Assembly: GCF_900108345.1 (NCBI RefSeq)
Contig: NZ_FNVV01000014.1
Location: 1,597,664 to 1,661,663, forward strand
Direction: 5' to 3'
Length of the DNA stretch: 64,000 bases
DNA from: Bacteroides ndongoniae
GTDB taxonomy: Bacteria; Bacteroidota; Bacteroidia; Bacteroidales; Bacteroidaceae
Positions within the stretch are counted from its first letter, which is position 1. Each line of letters opens with the position of its first letter. Positions 8,083-16,715 of the stretch are shown here, in pieces. The position numbers and the translations under genes are program-made. Below the pieces are notes generated by a model, which worked only from the letters and a program-made list of their open reading frames with translations, did no database searches and was not told the DNA's origin.

Positions 8083-8910
8083 ATGAACAAGCAACAACTC
8101 TTTGAAAACATCAAAAAGAAGCAGTCGTTCCTCTGTGTAGGACTCGACACGGACATCAAGAAAATTCCCGAACATCTGCTGAAGGAAGAAGACCCCATCT
8201 TTGCCTTCAACAAAGCCATTATCGACGCAACGCAGGACCTCTGCATCGCCTACAAGCCCAACCTGGCTTTCTACGAGAGCATGGGCGTGAAGGGATGGAT
8301 GGCTTTCGAGAAGACGGTGAACTACATCAAGCAGAACTATCCCGACCAGTTCATCATCGCCGATGCCAAGCGTGGCGACATCGGCAACACGTCGGCCATG
8401 TATGCCCGCACCTTCTTCGAGGAACTGGACATCGACTCCGTGACCGTCGCTCCCTACATGGGCGAAGACAGCGTGACACCGTTCCTGACGTACGAGGGCA
8501 AATGGGTCATCCTGTTGGCACTGACCAGCAACAAAGGTTCGCACGACTTCCAGCTGACGGAAGATAAGGATGGCGAACGTCTGTTCGAAAAAGTGCTACG
8601 CAAAAGCCAGGAATGGGCCAACGACGAGAACATGATGTACGTGGTAGGTGCTACGCAAGGTCGCATGTTCGAGGATATCCGCAAGATTGTGCCCCACCAC
8701 TTCCTGCTCGTGCCGGGTGTAGGTGCCCAGGGCGGATCGCTGGAAGAAGTCTGCAAGTATGGCATGACGAAGGAATGCGGCCTCATCGTCAATTCCAGCC
8801 GCGGCATCATCTATGTGGACAAGACAGAGAACTTCGCCGCTGCCAGCCGCAAGGCAGCTCAAGAGGTGCAGGCACAGATGGCCGAACAGCTGAAGGCTAT
8901 TCTTGGTTGA
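8083..8910 (+). CDS. pyrF: orotidine 5'-phosphate decarboxylase
   Basis: PyrF decarboxylates OMP to UMP, the last step of de novo pyrimidine synthesis. The 275-residue protein has the catalytic DAKRGDIGNT motif (residues 94-103). The length and the surrounding sequence (CVGLDTD near the N-terminus, VVGATQ and LVPGVGAQGG later) match the longer type of OMP decarboxylase found in mycobacteria and Bacteroidetes rather than the roughly 245-residue E. coli form. The stop codon is embedded in the next intergenic repeat. Confidence 0.96.
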   Translation: MNKQQLFENIKKKQSFLCVGLDTDIKKIPEHLLKEEDPIFAFNKAIIDATQDLCIAYKPNLAFYESMGVKGWMAFEKTVNYIKQNYPDQFIIADAKRGDIGNTSAMYARTFFEELDIDSVTVAPYMGEDSVTPFLTYEGKWVILLALTSNKGSHDFQLTEDKDGERLFEKVLRKSQEWANDENMMYVVGATQGRMFEDIRKIVPHHFLLVPGVGAQGGSLEEVCKYGMTKECGLIVNSSRGIIYVDKTENFAAASRKAAQEVQAQMAEQLKAILG

Positions 8911-9023
8911 CGAGCCAACGAGGAGACAAGTTGACGAGGAACAAGGGATGAGTTAACAAGATTATAAACTACAGAGGACATGTCCTTGTAGTCTTGTCAA
9001 CTCGTCCCTTGTTAACTAAAGAA
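8905..9023. repeat. GTTGACGAG-type repeat with inverted halves between convergent genes
   Basis: Words of the type TTGACGAG, GACAAGTTGACGAG and GAGTTAACAAG (8905-8962) are followed by their reverse complements (CCTTGTAGTCTTGTCAACTCGTCCCTTGTTAAC, 8983-9016, with interruptions), around a loop containing GGACATGTCC. The block starts on the pyrF stop codon and ends next to the stop of the convergent hydrolase gene. It could act as a bidirectional terminator. The same word family is at 16637-16715, 24915-24942 and 60240-60500. Confidence 0.8.
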
Positions 9024-10106
9024 TCACAGATACTTCCTGAAGAAACTCTCAATCTTGTCGAACGGAATCACCTTCAGGTTGCCGTACAGGTCGGTGTGAT
9101 TGGCACCGGGGATGAGGAGCAGTTCCTTGTTGTCGCCCGTCAGCTTCTTGAACGCATCCCGGCTGAAGTAACACGAATGGGCCTTATCGCCGTGAATCAT
9201 CAGGACGGCGCTGCGTATCTCGTTGCTGTAGGTCAGGATGGGCATGTTGAGGAACGACAGGGCAGAAGTCTTGTTCCAACCGTCGTTCGAGTTGAGCGAA
9301 CGCTTATGATAGCCGCGCGGAGTCTTGTAGTAGGCGTAATAGTCTTTCACAAACTGGGGCGCGTCGGCAGGTAGCGGGTCAACGACACCACCGGCACGTT
9401 CGTACGAACCATTACGGTAATCCACAGTGCGCTGTGCGTTAAGCTGGCGGCGGAGTTCATATCGCTGGTCGGCATCCATTGAGTCGAAGTAACCGTTGGC
9501 CGTAACGCGGCTCATGTCGTACATGGTCGAGGTGACCGTCGCCTTGATGCGCGTGTCGATGGCGGCGGCGTTCAAGGCCATGCCTCCCCAACCACAGATG
9601 CCAAGGATGCCGATACGCTCGGGATCTACATCGTCGCGAGTTGAAAGATAATCCACTGCCGCACAGAAGTCTTCCGTATTGATGTCGGGCGAAGCCACAT
9701 AGCGGGGCTGGCCGCCACTCTCGCCCGTAAACGAGGGGTCGAAAGCGATAGTCAGAAAGCCGCGCTCGGCCAGTGTCTGTGCATAGAGGCCGGACGACTG
9801 CTCCTTGACGGCTCCGAAGGGTCCGCTCACGGCAATGGCCGCCAGTTTGCCCGATGCGTTCTTCGGCACGTAGAGGTCGGCCGCAAGCGTGATGCCGTAA
9901 CGGTTGTGGAAGGTCACTTTACTATGATTCACTTTGTCGCTCTGCGGGAACACCTTGTCCCACTCGTTGGTCAGTTCCAGTTTTTCCATATCATTTTCGT
10001 TTGAAAAGTTATACTTATCTGTTATAGTTTCCGCACTTACTGCGGTAAAGCCTGCCAGCAGGAATGCCGCCAACAGGCACGAAAGTTTTTTCTGTCCGTT
10101 CACCAT
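9024..10106 (-). CDS. secreted alpha/beta hydrolase with a cysteine nucleophile elbow
   Basis: The 360-residue protein has a signal peptide (basic start, hydrophobic core to about residue 24, cleavage near VSA-E), so it is probably periplasmic. The fold is dienelactone-hydrolase/X-Pro-peptidase-like: an oxyanion-region GPFGAVKEQ, a nucleophile elbow GICGWGG, a candidate acid in MIHGDKAHS and a C-terminal GANHTDLY histidine. The elbow residue is Cys rather than Ser, as in dienelactone hydrolases. The substrate is unknown. It is convergent with pyrF. A TATCTTTG -7 box lies upstream (10233-10240). Confidence 0.85.
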   Translation of the reverse strand: MVNGQKKLSCLLAAFLLAGFTAVSAETITDKYNFSNENDMEKLELTNEWDKVFPQSDKVNHSKVTFHNRYGITLAADLYVPKNASGKLAAIAVSGPFGAVKEQSSGLYAQTLAERGFLTIAFDPSFTGESGGQPRYVASPDINTEDFCAAVDYLSTRDDVDPERIGILGICGWGGMALNAAAIDTRIKATVTSTMYDMSRVTANGYFDSMDADQRYELRRQLNAQRTVDYRNGSYERAGGVVDPLPADAPQFVKDYYAYYKTPRGYHKRSLNSNDGWNKTSALSFLNMPILTYSNEIRSAVLMIHGDKAHSCYFSRDAFKKLTGDNKELLLIPGANHTDLYGNLKVIPFDKIESFFRKYL

Positions 10107-10232
10107 ATCGATATACCTATTTATATATTATGCAAATTTTCTCCTCCCTTTCCATTGTCCGATACCTATCCTCCCTGCAAGTTCGGCTGCTCGGAGCATT
10201 CGGAGGAATAGTACCCGGCTCTGTCCTGAATG

Positions 10233-10371
10233 CAAAGATACGGCAAATCATAACGAGCGTTTGTATATGAATTACAGAAGGAATAACGGAGATTACGGTT
10301 TGAGAAACACACCTTTCCCCACACTCTTTTCCTCCGTTTCTTGCTTATCTGCTTGAAATATTTTACCTTTG
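10233..10371. promoter_or_regulatory. divergent promoter region between hydrolase and HD genes
   Basis: The 308-nt gap 10107-10414 holds no gene. On the plus strand, TTG (10341-10343) and TACCTTTG (10364-10371) are 20 nt apart and lie 43 nt before the HD-protein ATG at 10415. This is a good Bacteroides-type promoter. On the minus strand, TATCTTTG (complement of 10233-10240) is a -7 box about 127 nt before the hydrolase start, without a clear -33 element. Confidence 0.65.
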
Positions 10372-10414
10372 ACCGTAAACATTATAAAGAACTTTGCAAA
10401 AAGCAGAATTAACC

Positions 10415-11644
10415 ATGAGCTACGAACGCAAAATCATCAACGACCCCGTCTTCGGGTTCATCAACATACCGAAAGGACTGCTCTACGACCTCGTGTGCCA
10501 TCCGCTGCTGCAACGCCTGACGCGCATCCGCCAGCTGGGCCTGTCGTCCGTGGTCTATCCCGGCGCACAGCATACGCGCTTCCAGCACTCGCTCGGCGCC
10601 TACTACCTGATGACCGAAGCCATCCAGCACCTGACGGCCAAGGGAAACTTCATCTTCGACAGCGAAGCCGAATCCGTCAAGGCAGCCATCCTGATGCACG
10701 ACATCGGCCACGGCCCCTTCTCGCATGTGCTGGAAGACACCATCGTCCGTGGTGTCTCGCACGAAGACATCTCCCTGTTGCTGATGGAACGCATCAACCA
10801 CGAAATGAACGGACAGCTCACACTGGCCATCCAGATATTCAAGGACGAGTATCCCAAACGTTTCCTCCACCAGCTGGTCAGCGGTCAGCTCGACATGGAC
10901 CGCCTGGACTACCTGCGACGCGACAGTTTTTACACAGGTGTAACCGAGGGCAACATCGGTTCAGCCCGCATCATCAAGATGCTCGATGTAAAGGACGACC
11001 ACCTGGTCGTCGAGGAGAAAGGCATCTACTCCATCGAAAACTTTCTCATGGCACGCCGCCTGATGTACTGGCAGGTATATCTGCATAAGGCATCCGTGGC
11101 CTACGAGCGAATGCTCATTGCCGCACTGCTGCGTGCCAAGGAGTTGGCTGCCAAAGGCATCGAAGTATTTGCTTCGCCCGCGCTGCGCTTCTTCCTTTAC
11201 AACGACATCAACCGAGACATCTTCTACAGTCGGCCCGAATGTTTGGAAAACTTCATCCAACTGGACGACAACGACATCTGGACATCACTGAAAGTATGGT
11301 GCAACCATCCGGATAAAGTGCTGTCTACCCTCAGTGCAGGCATGGTAAACCGCCGCCTGTTCAAAGTAGAAATATCATCCGAACCGGCTACCGAAGAGCG
11401 GAAAGCCGAACTGACCCGACAGATCAGCGAAATGTTGGGAGTGACGTCCGAAGAAGCCACCTATTTCATCTCAACGCCAGGCATCGAAAAAAACATGTAC
11501 GACCCGGCCGATGACAGCATCGACATTGTTTATAAGGACGGCACCATCAAAAACATTGCCGAAGCTTCGGATATGCTCAACATTTCCCTGCTCTCGAAAA
11601 AGGTAAAAAAATACTACCTTTGCTACATTCGGGCACATAAGTAA
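10415..11644 (+). CDS. HD domain phosphohydrolase (dNTPase/SAMHD1-like)
   Basis: The start is the ATG at 10415, 43 nt after a well-placed -7 box; an in-frame TTG further up is less likely. The 409-residue protein has the YdhJ/SAMHD1-like HD signature: RLTRIRQLGLSS, TRFQHSLGAYYL (His58), LMHDIGHGPFSH (His95-Asp96) and GQLDMDRLDYLRRDS (about 157-171). The HD residues bind a metal and typically hydrolyse deoxynucleoside triphosphates or other phosphoesters. The gene precedes lpxD, an arrangement common in Bacteroides, although a metabolic link to lipid A is not evident. Confidence 0.9.
   Translation: MSYERKIINDPVFGFINIPKGLLYDLVCHPLLQRLTRIRQLGLSSVVYPGAQHTRFQHSLGAYYLMTEAIQHLTAKGNFIFDSEAESVKAAILMHDIGHGPFSHVLEDTIVRGVSHEDISLLLMERINHEMNGQLTLAIQIFKDEYPKRFLHQLVSGQLDMDRLDYLRRDSFYTGVTEGNIGSARIIKMLDVKDDHLVVEEKGIYSIENFLMARRLMYWQVYLHKASVAYERMLIAALLRAKELAAKGIEVFASPALRFFLYNDINRDIFYSRPECLENFIQLDDNDIWTSLKVWCNHPDKVLSTLSAGMVNRRLFKVEISSEPATEERKAELTRQISEMLGVTSEEATYFISTPGIEKNMYDPADDSIDIVYKDGTIKNIAEASDMLNISLLSKKVKKYYLCYIRAHK
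11615..11622 (+). promoter_or_regulatory. possible internal promoter for the lpx genes
   Basis: TACCTTTG matches the -7 consensus and lies inside the last codons of the HD gene, 108 nt before lpxD. No clear -33 element is visible, so it may be fortuitous. Confidence 0.35.
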
Positions 11645-11729
11645 GTATAAAATATTCACCCAAGGACAAGGAAATATAAAAAAAAAGTCCGTTATTTGTG
11701 TTTTGAAAACCATTTAGCAAGAAGAAAAC

Positions 11730-12770
11730 ATGGAATTTTCAGCCAAACAAATAGCTGCCTACATACAGGGAGAAATTGTAGGAGACGAAAACGCAACCGT
11801 ACATACCTTTGCCAAAATTGAAGAAGGTATACCGGGAGCCATTTCTTTTTTATCCAATCCCAAGTACACTCCTTACATCTACGAATCGAAAGCCAGTATC
11901 ATTCTGGTGAACAAAGACTTCGTACCCGAGCATGACATCAAAGCCACTCTGATAAAGGTAGATAATGCCTACGAGAGCCTTGCCAAGCTGCTTACACTCT
12001 ACGAACAGAGCAAGCCCAAACTGACAGGAATCGACTCGCTGGCTTATATCGCACCCACCGCCAAGGTTGGACAAAACGTCTACATCGGTCCCTTTGCCTA
12101 CATAGGCGACTACGCGGAAATTGGAGACAACACCGCCGTCCATCCGCATGCTACCGTCAGTGCCGGAGCCAAGGTAGGCAGTGACTGTATCCTCTATTCC
12201 AACGTCACAGTCTATCACGACTGCCGGATAGGCAATCGATGCATCTTGCACGCAGGTTGCGTCATCGGAGCCGACGGCTTCGGTTTTGCACCGACTCCCG
12301 AAGGTTATGAAAAAATACCACAAATCGGTATCACTATCCTGGAAGACGACGTAGAAATTGGCGCTAATACCTGTGTAGACCGTGCCACAATGGGAGCAAC
12401 AATCGTACACCGTGGCGTAAAGCTCGACAATCTGGTTCAGATAGCCCACAACGACGAGATCGGATCGCACACCGTTATGGCAGCCCAGGTAGGCATCGCC
12501 GGCTCCACCAAAGTGGGTGAATGGTGTATGTTCGGTGGCCAGGTAGGAATTGCCGGACACATTCATATCGGCAATAAGGTAGATTTAGGTGCCCAGTCGG
12601 GTGTCCCCGGCAGCCTGAAAGACGGTAGCCGACTGATAGGTACGCCTCCCATGGAACTGAAACCTTACTTCAAGGCACAGGCTGTATTCCGCAAACTGCC
12701 GGATATGTATTTCGAACTGAATGCACTCCGCAAAGAACTCAATGAATTGAAACAACAATTAAATAAGTAA
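11730..12770 (+). CDS. lpxD: UDP-3-O-acylglucosamine N-acyltransferase
   Basis: LpxD adds the second 3-hydroxyacyl chain in lipid A biosynthesis, using acyl-ACP. The 346-residue product has the N-terminal uridine-binding domain (about 1-100, including GAISFLSNPKY). It then has a left-handed parallel beta-helix of hexapeptide repeats (about 105-310), with the catalytic-histidine region LDNLVQIAHNDEIG. A C-terminal helix follows (ALRKELNELKQQLNK). The next gene, lpxC-fabZ, begins 4 nt after the stop, so the two are translated from one operon. Confidence 0.97.
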   Translation: MEFSAKQIAAYIQGEIVGDENATVHTFAKIEEGIPGAISFLSNPKYTPYIYESKASIILVNKDFVPEHDIKATLIKVDNAYESLAKLLTLYEQSKPKLTGIDSLAYIAPTAKVGQNVYIGPFAYIGDYAEIGDNTAVHPHATVSAGAKVGSDCILYSNVTVYHDCRIGNRCILHAGCVIGADGFGFAPTPEGYEKIPQIGITILEDDVEIGANTCVDRATMGATIVHRGVKLDNLVQIAHNDEIGSHTVMAAQVGIAGSTKVGEWCMFGGQVGIAGHIHIGNKVDLGAQSGVPGSLKDGSRLIGTPPMELKPYFKAQAVFRKLPDMYFELNALRKELNELKQQLNK

Positions 12771-12773
12771 CTC

Positions 12774-14159
12774 ATGTTGAAACAAAAGACTCTGAAAGAC
12801 AGTTTTTCGCTCAGCGGAAAAGGACTTCATACGGGACTTGACCTGACTGTTACTTTCAATCCGGCCCCAGACAATCACGGGTACAAAATCCAACGCATCG
12901 ACATGGAAGGACAACCCGTTATTGATGCTGTAGCCGACAACGTAACAGAGACCACACGTGGTACTGTACTTTCCAAAAACGGAGTAAAAGTCAGCACCAT
13001 CGAACATGGTATGGCAGCCCTCTACGCATTGGGGATAGACAACTGTCTGATACAAGTGAACGGTCCTGAATTTCCGATTCTGGACGGCAGTTCGCAATAC
13101 TACGTCAACGAAATAGAACGGGTCGGCACCGTCGAACAAAATGCCGTGAAGGATTTCTATATCATCAAATCCAAGATTGAATTCCGCGATGAAGCCACCG
13201 GTTCGTCCATCATCGTATTGCCGGACGAAAACTTCAGTCTGAACGTCCTGGTTTCATACGACTCGAACATCCTTCCCAACCAGTTTGCTACCCTCGAAGA
13301 CATGGCCAAATTCAAAGACGAAGTGGCTGCCAGCCGTACTTTTGTCTTCGTACGCGAAATTGAGCCGCTGCTTCAGGCAGGCCTCATCAAAGGAGGCGAC
13401 CTGGACAACGCCATTGTCATCTACGAACGTGAAATGTCACAGGAAAGCTTCGACAAACTGGCCGATGTAATGGGCGTTCCTCACATGGATGCCAAACAGC
13501 TGGGATACATCAACCACAAACCGCTGGTGTGGCCCAACGAATGTGCACGCCATAAATTGCTCGACGTCATCGGTGACCTGGCCTTGATCGGAAAGCCCAT
13601 CAAAGGACGTATCATCGCTACCCGTCCGGGACATACCATCAACAACAAGTTTGCCCGCCAGATGCGTAAAGAGATCCGCCTGCACGAAATTCAGGCACCT
13701 TCGTACGACTGCAACCGCGCTCCCATCATGGACGTAAACCGCATTCGCGAACTTTTGCCTCACCGCTACCCCATGCAACTAGTGGACAAGGTGATCGAAA
13801 TCGGTGCCAATTACATTGTAGGTGTAAAGAATGTGACCTCCAACGAACCGTTCTTCCAGGGTCACTTCCCGCAAGAACCCGTCATGCCGGGTGTGCTGCA
13901 GATAGAAGCAATGGCACAGACTGGTGGTCTGCTGGTATTGAACTCGGTAGATGAACCAGAACGCTACTCTACTTATTTTATGAAAATAGACGGTGTAAAA
14001 TTCCGTCAGAAAGTTGTACCCGGCGACACACTGATATTCCGTGTAGAGCTGTTGGCCCCCATCCGTCGTGGTGTTTCGACCATGAAAGGATATGTATTTG
14101 TTGGAGAAAAGGTAGTTTGCGAAGCCGAATTCATGGCGCAAATAGTAAAGAACAAATAA
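12774..14159 (+). CDS. lpxC: bifunctional LpxC deacetylase / FabZ dehydratase
   Basis: This is one 461-residue polypeptide with two enzymes. Residues 1 to about 310 are LpxC, the zinc deacetylase committing to lipid A: SLSGKGLHTG near the start, zinc ligands His78 (TIEHGMAAL), His260 and Asp264 (RHKLLDVIGDL), and the catalytic-site PGHT at 286-289. Residues about 318-461 are FabZ, the 3-hydroxyacyl-ACP dehydratase: LLPHRYPMQLVDKV, catalytic His364 in GHFPQEPVMPG, and Glu378. The fusion is a known Bacteroidetes feature and links fatty acid and lipid A supply. lpxA follows after an A+T-rich repeat. Confidence 0.97.
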   Translation: MLKQKTLKDSFSLSGKGLHTGLDLTVTFNPAPDNHGYKIQRIDMEGQPVIDAVADNVTETTRGTVLSKNGVKVSTIEHGMAALYALGIDNCLIQVNGPEFPILDGSSQYYVNEIERVGTVEQNAVKDFYIIKSKIEFRDEATGSSIIVLPDENFSLNVLVSYDSNILPNQFATLEDMAKFKDEVAASRTFVFVREIEPLLQAGLIKGGDLDNAIVIYEREMSQESFDKLADVMGVPHMDAKQLGYINHKPLVWPNECARHKLLDVIGDLALIGKPIKGRIIATRPGHTINNKFARQMRKEIRLHEIQAPSYDCNRAPIMDVNRIRELLPHRYPMQLVDKVIEIGANYIVGVKNVTSNEPFFQGHFPQEPVMPGVLQIEAMAQTGGLLVLNSVDEPERYSTYFMKIDGVKFRQKVVPGDTLIFRVELLAPIRRGVSTMKGYVFVGEKVVCEAEFMAQIVKNK

Positions 14160-14256
14160 AATTAATAATGGAGAATGAAGAATGAAGAATCTATTGTGAC
14201 GTGTTCCGGTGTGCAAACAGAAATCTTCATTCTTTATTCTTAATTCTTCATTCATA
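14160..14256. repeat. GAATGAA heptad repeat with inverted halves
   Basis: GAGAATGAAGAATGAAGAATC (14171-14191) is followed, after about 20 nt, by the complementary words CTTCATTCTTTATTCTTAATTCTTCATTC (14224-14252, imperfect). The word period is 7 nt. Paired, they form a long A+T-rich hairpin between lpxC-fabZ and lpxA, which otherwise read as one operon. The family recurs at 15616-15730, 29768-29786 and 62676-62725. Confidence 0.85.
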
Positions 14257-14258
14257 TT

Positions 14259-15035
14259 ATGATCAGTCCCTTAGCGTATATCCATCCCGAAGCAAAAATC
14301 GGGGAAAACGTAGAGATTGCCCCTTTCGTATTCATCGACAAGAATGTGGTAATCGGCGATAATAACAAAATTATGGCCAATGCCAACATTATGTACGGAA
14401 GCCGCATCGGCAACGGAAATACCATTTTCCCGGGAGCCGTGATTGGTGCAGTCCCTCAAGATTTGAAATTCAGAGGCGAAGAAACGACAGCCGAAATCGG
14501 AGACAACAACCTGATCCGCGAAAACGTAACCATTAACCGTGGTACAGCAGCCAAAGGGAAGACTGTTGTAGGCAGTAACAACCTGCTGATGGAAGGAGTA
14601 CACGTTGCCCATGATTCCATCATCGGAAACGGCTGTATCATCGGAAACTCTACCAAGATGGCCGGTGAGATAATCATTGACGACAACTCCATCATCAGCG
14701 CCAACGTACTGATGCACCAGTTCTGCCGTGTAGGCGGATATGGAATGATACAGGGCGGATGCCGTTTCAGCAAAGACATTCCTCCTTACATCATTGCCGG
14801 TCGTGAGCCTATCTGCTATGCAGGCTTGAACATTGTAGGCCTGCGTCGTCGCGGTTTCTCGAACGAAACCATCGAACAGATCCACAATGCCTACCGCATC
14901 ATCTATCAGAGCGGACTGAATACCACCGATGCCCTGAAGAAGATCGAGGAGGAAATGGAAATGACACCCGAAATCAATTACATCGTAACCTTTATACGCG
15001 AATCAGCCCGCGGCATCATCCCCGGCGGAAAATAA
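14259..15035 (+). CDS. lpxA: UDP-N-acetylglucosamine O-acyltransferase
   Basis: LpxA starts lipid A synthesis by acylating UDP-GlcNAc with 3-hydroxyacyl-ACP. The 258-residue protein has the left-handed beta-helix hexapeptide repeats from residue 2 onward. The catalytic histidine lies in MEGVHVAHDSIIGN, and the QGGCRFSKDIPPYIIAGREP region is typical of LpxA. The C-terminal helical domain is intact (LRRRGFSNETIEQIHNAYRIIY). The length is normal. The next gene begins 15 nt downstream. Confidence 0.97.
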   Translation: MISPLAYIHPEAKIGENVEIAPFVFIDKNVVIGDNNKIMANANIMYGSRIGNGNTIFPGAVIGAVPQDLKFRGEETTAEIGDNNLIRENVTINRGTAAKGKTVVGSNNLLMEGVHVAHDSIIGNGCIIGNSTKMAGEIIIDDNSIISANVLMHQFCRVGGYGMIQGGCRFSKDIPPYIIAGREPICYAGLNIVGLRRRGFSNETIEQIHNAYRIIYQSGLNTTDALKKIEEEMEMTPEINYIVTFIRESARGIIPGGK

Positions 15036-15050
15036 TAACAAGTACCTATT

Positions 15051-15614
15051 ATGATCTACAGATTTACTATCATCTCCGATGAGGTGGAGGACTTTGTCAG
15101 AGAAATACAGATTGACCCGGAAGCAACTTTCTACGACTTCCACGAAGCAATATTGAAATCGACCGGATATACCAACGACCAGATGACCTCGTTCTTTATC
15201 TGCGATGAAGACTGGGAAAAGGAAAAGGAAGTCACCCTGGAAGAAATGGATGACAATCCGGAAATAGACAGCTGGGTGATGAAGGACACCCGCATCAGCG
15301 AACTGGTAGAAGACGAAAAGCAGAAACTGCTGTACGTATTCGACTACATGACCGAACGTTGCTTCTTCATCGAACTTACTGAAATCATCACCGGCAAGAC
15401 CATTAAAGGTGCCAAATGTACCAAGAGCGAAGGCGATGCACCCAAACAGACTATCGACTTCAACGAGTTCGAAGCCAAGAACAGTGCTGCCCTCGACCTC
15501 GACGAGAACTTCTATGGCGATCAGGACTTCGACATGGAAGACTTCGACAAAGATGGTTTTGGTGGCTTCGACGAAGGCGGAGGAGGCAATCCTTACGACG
15601 AAGACAGATACTAA
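15051..15614 (+). CDS. pRiA4b ORF-3-like domain protein
   Basis: The 187-residue acidic protein has an N-terminal module like the pRiA4b ORF-3/IS1096 TnpR-like family: YRFTIISDEVEDFVREIQID, then the FYDFHEAILKSTGY block and WVMKDTRISEL. The C-terminus (about 150-187) is strongly acidic and glycine-rich. Despite the family name there are no transposon features nearby. In Bacteroidetes this gene commonly sits between lpxA and miaA. The function is unknown and it is presumed cytoplasmic. Confidence 0.8.
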   Translation: MIYRFTIISDEVEDFVREIQIDPEATFYDFHEAILKSTGYTNDQMTSFFICDEDWEKEKEVTLEEMDDNPEIDSWVMKDTRISELVEDEKQKLLYVFDYMTERCFFIELTEIITGKTIKGAKCTKSEGDAPKQTIDFNEFEAKNSAALDLDENFYGDQDFDMEDFDKDGFGGFDEGGGGNPYDEDRY

Positions 15615-15615
15615 A

Positions 15616-15735
15616 AAATGAAGAATGAAGAATTTCTGCTTTGCGGATGAATGAAGAATTTATCCACAAGCTGCAATTCTTCATTCTTCATTCTTTATTT
15701 TCATTCTTAATTCTTCATTCTTCATTTTTTCATTT
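15616..15735. repeat. GAATGAAGAA heptad repeat with inverted halves
   Basis: AATGAAGAATGAAGAATTTC (from 15617) and ATGAATGAAGAATTT are followed by repeated complementary words (CTTCATTCTTCATTCTTTATTTTC from 15679). It fills the gap before miaA and belongs to the same word family as 14160-14256. The potential hairpin ends only a few nt before the TTG start of miaA, so it could affect translation. Confidence 0.85.
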
Positions 15736-15738
15736 CCC

Positions 15739-16638
15739 TTGACCCTCATTGTACTCATAGGACCTACCGGTGTTGGCAAGACGGAACTTAGTCTCCGGCT
15801 GGCCGAAGCGTTCAACACGTGCATCATTTCGGCCGACTCACGGCAACTGTATGCCGACCTGAAAATCGGCACAGCAGCCCCCACCGAAGAACAGCTACAA
15901 CGGGTGAAACACTATTTTGTGGGTACACTGGGACTGACCGACTACTACAGTGCCGCTCAATACGAAGCCGAAGTCATAAAACTGCTCGAAACCCTGTTCA
16001 AGGAAAAAGATGCCGTAGTGTTGACTGGAGGTTCCATGATGTATGTCGACGCCGTCTGCAAAGGCATCGATGACATTCCTACCGTCGACAGCGAAACGCG
16101 CTCGCTGATGCTGCGCCGCTACGAAGAAGAAGGCCTCGAACGTCTGTGTGCCGAGCTTCGTCTGCTCGATCCCGAATACTATCAGATTGTGGACCTGAAG
16201 AATCCCAAACGTGTCATCCACGCCCTCGAAATCTGCTACATGACGGGCAAGACTTATACTTCCTTCCGCACCCGGCAGACTAAACAACGTCCCTTCCGCA
16301 TTGTCAAGGTGGGTCTGACCCGAGATCGTGAGGAACTCTACGACCGCATCAACCGCCGTGTCGACCAGATGATGGCCGACGGACTGCTGGAAGAAGCCCG
16401 CAGCGTCTATGCCCATAAGGACTACAACTCGCTGAACACCGTGGGCTACAAAGAACTTTTCAAGTATCTGGACGGCGAATGGACACTGGACTTTGCCGTA
16501 GAGAAAATCAAGCAGAATTCCCGCATCTACTCCCGCAAACAGATGACCTGGTTCAAGCGCGACACGGATATCCGCTGGTTTCATCCCGAACAGGAAACGG
16601 AGATACTGGCATATCTTCGCTCACAGATGATGAAGTGA
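15739..16638 (+). CDS. miaA: tRNA dimethylallyltransferase
   Basis: MiaA transfers a dimethylallyl group to A37 of tRNAs reading UNN codons. The 299-residue product begins at a TTG codon and opens with the Walker A loop LIVLIGPTGVGKTELSLRLA. No in-frame ATG exists closer to this conserved motif. The DSRQLY motif (ISADSRQLYADLKIGTA), VLTGGSMMYVDA and the C-terminal KQMTWFKRDTDIRWF motif are intact. The length is normal for Bacteroides. The gene is convergent with the hydrolase at 16709. Confidence 0.95.
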   Translation: MTLIVLIGPTGVGKTELSLRLAEAFNTCIISADSRQLYADLKIGTAAPTEEQLQRVKHYFVGTLGLTDYYSAAQYEAEVIKLLETLFKEKDAVVLTGGSMMYVDAVCKGIDDIPTVDSETRSLMLRRYEEEGLERLCAELRLLDPEYYQIVDLKNPKRVIHALEICYMTGKTYTSFRTRQTKQRPFRIVKVGLTRDREELYDRINRRVDQMMADGLLEEARSVYAHKDYNSLNTVGYKELFKYLDGEWTLDFAVEKIKQNSRIYSRKQMTWFKRDTDIRWFHPEQETEILAYLRSQMMK

Positions 16639-16715
16639 CAAGTTGACAAGTTAACGAGGGGACGAGGTGATGAGTTTAAAAAAGCCTTGTGGCCTATAGC
16701 CTCGTCAACTAGTTT
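16637..16715. repeat. GACAAGTTGACGAG repeat with inverted halves between convergent genes
   Basis: GACAAGTTGACAAGTTAACGAGGGGACGAG (16637-16666) is followed by the complementary CCTTGTGGCC and CCTCGTCAACTAG (16684-16712). The right half runs through the stop codon of the minus-strand gene. It is the same family as 8905-9023 and is placed in the same way, between convergent genes. It may act as a terminator. Confidence 0.75.

Noticed and set aside
15051..15614. Plasmid or transposon origin of the pRiA4b ORF-3-like gene
   Set aside because: The domain name is historical; the gene sits in a conserved lpx-miaA context with no transposase or terminal repeats.
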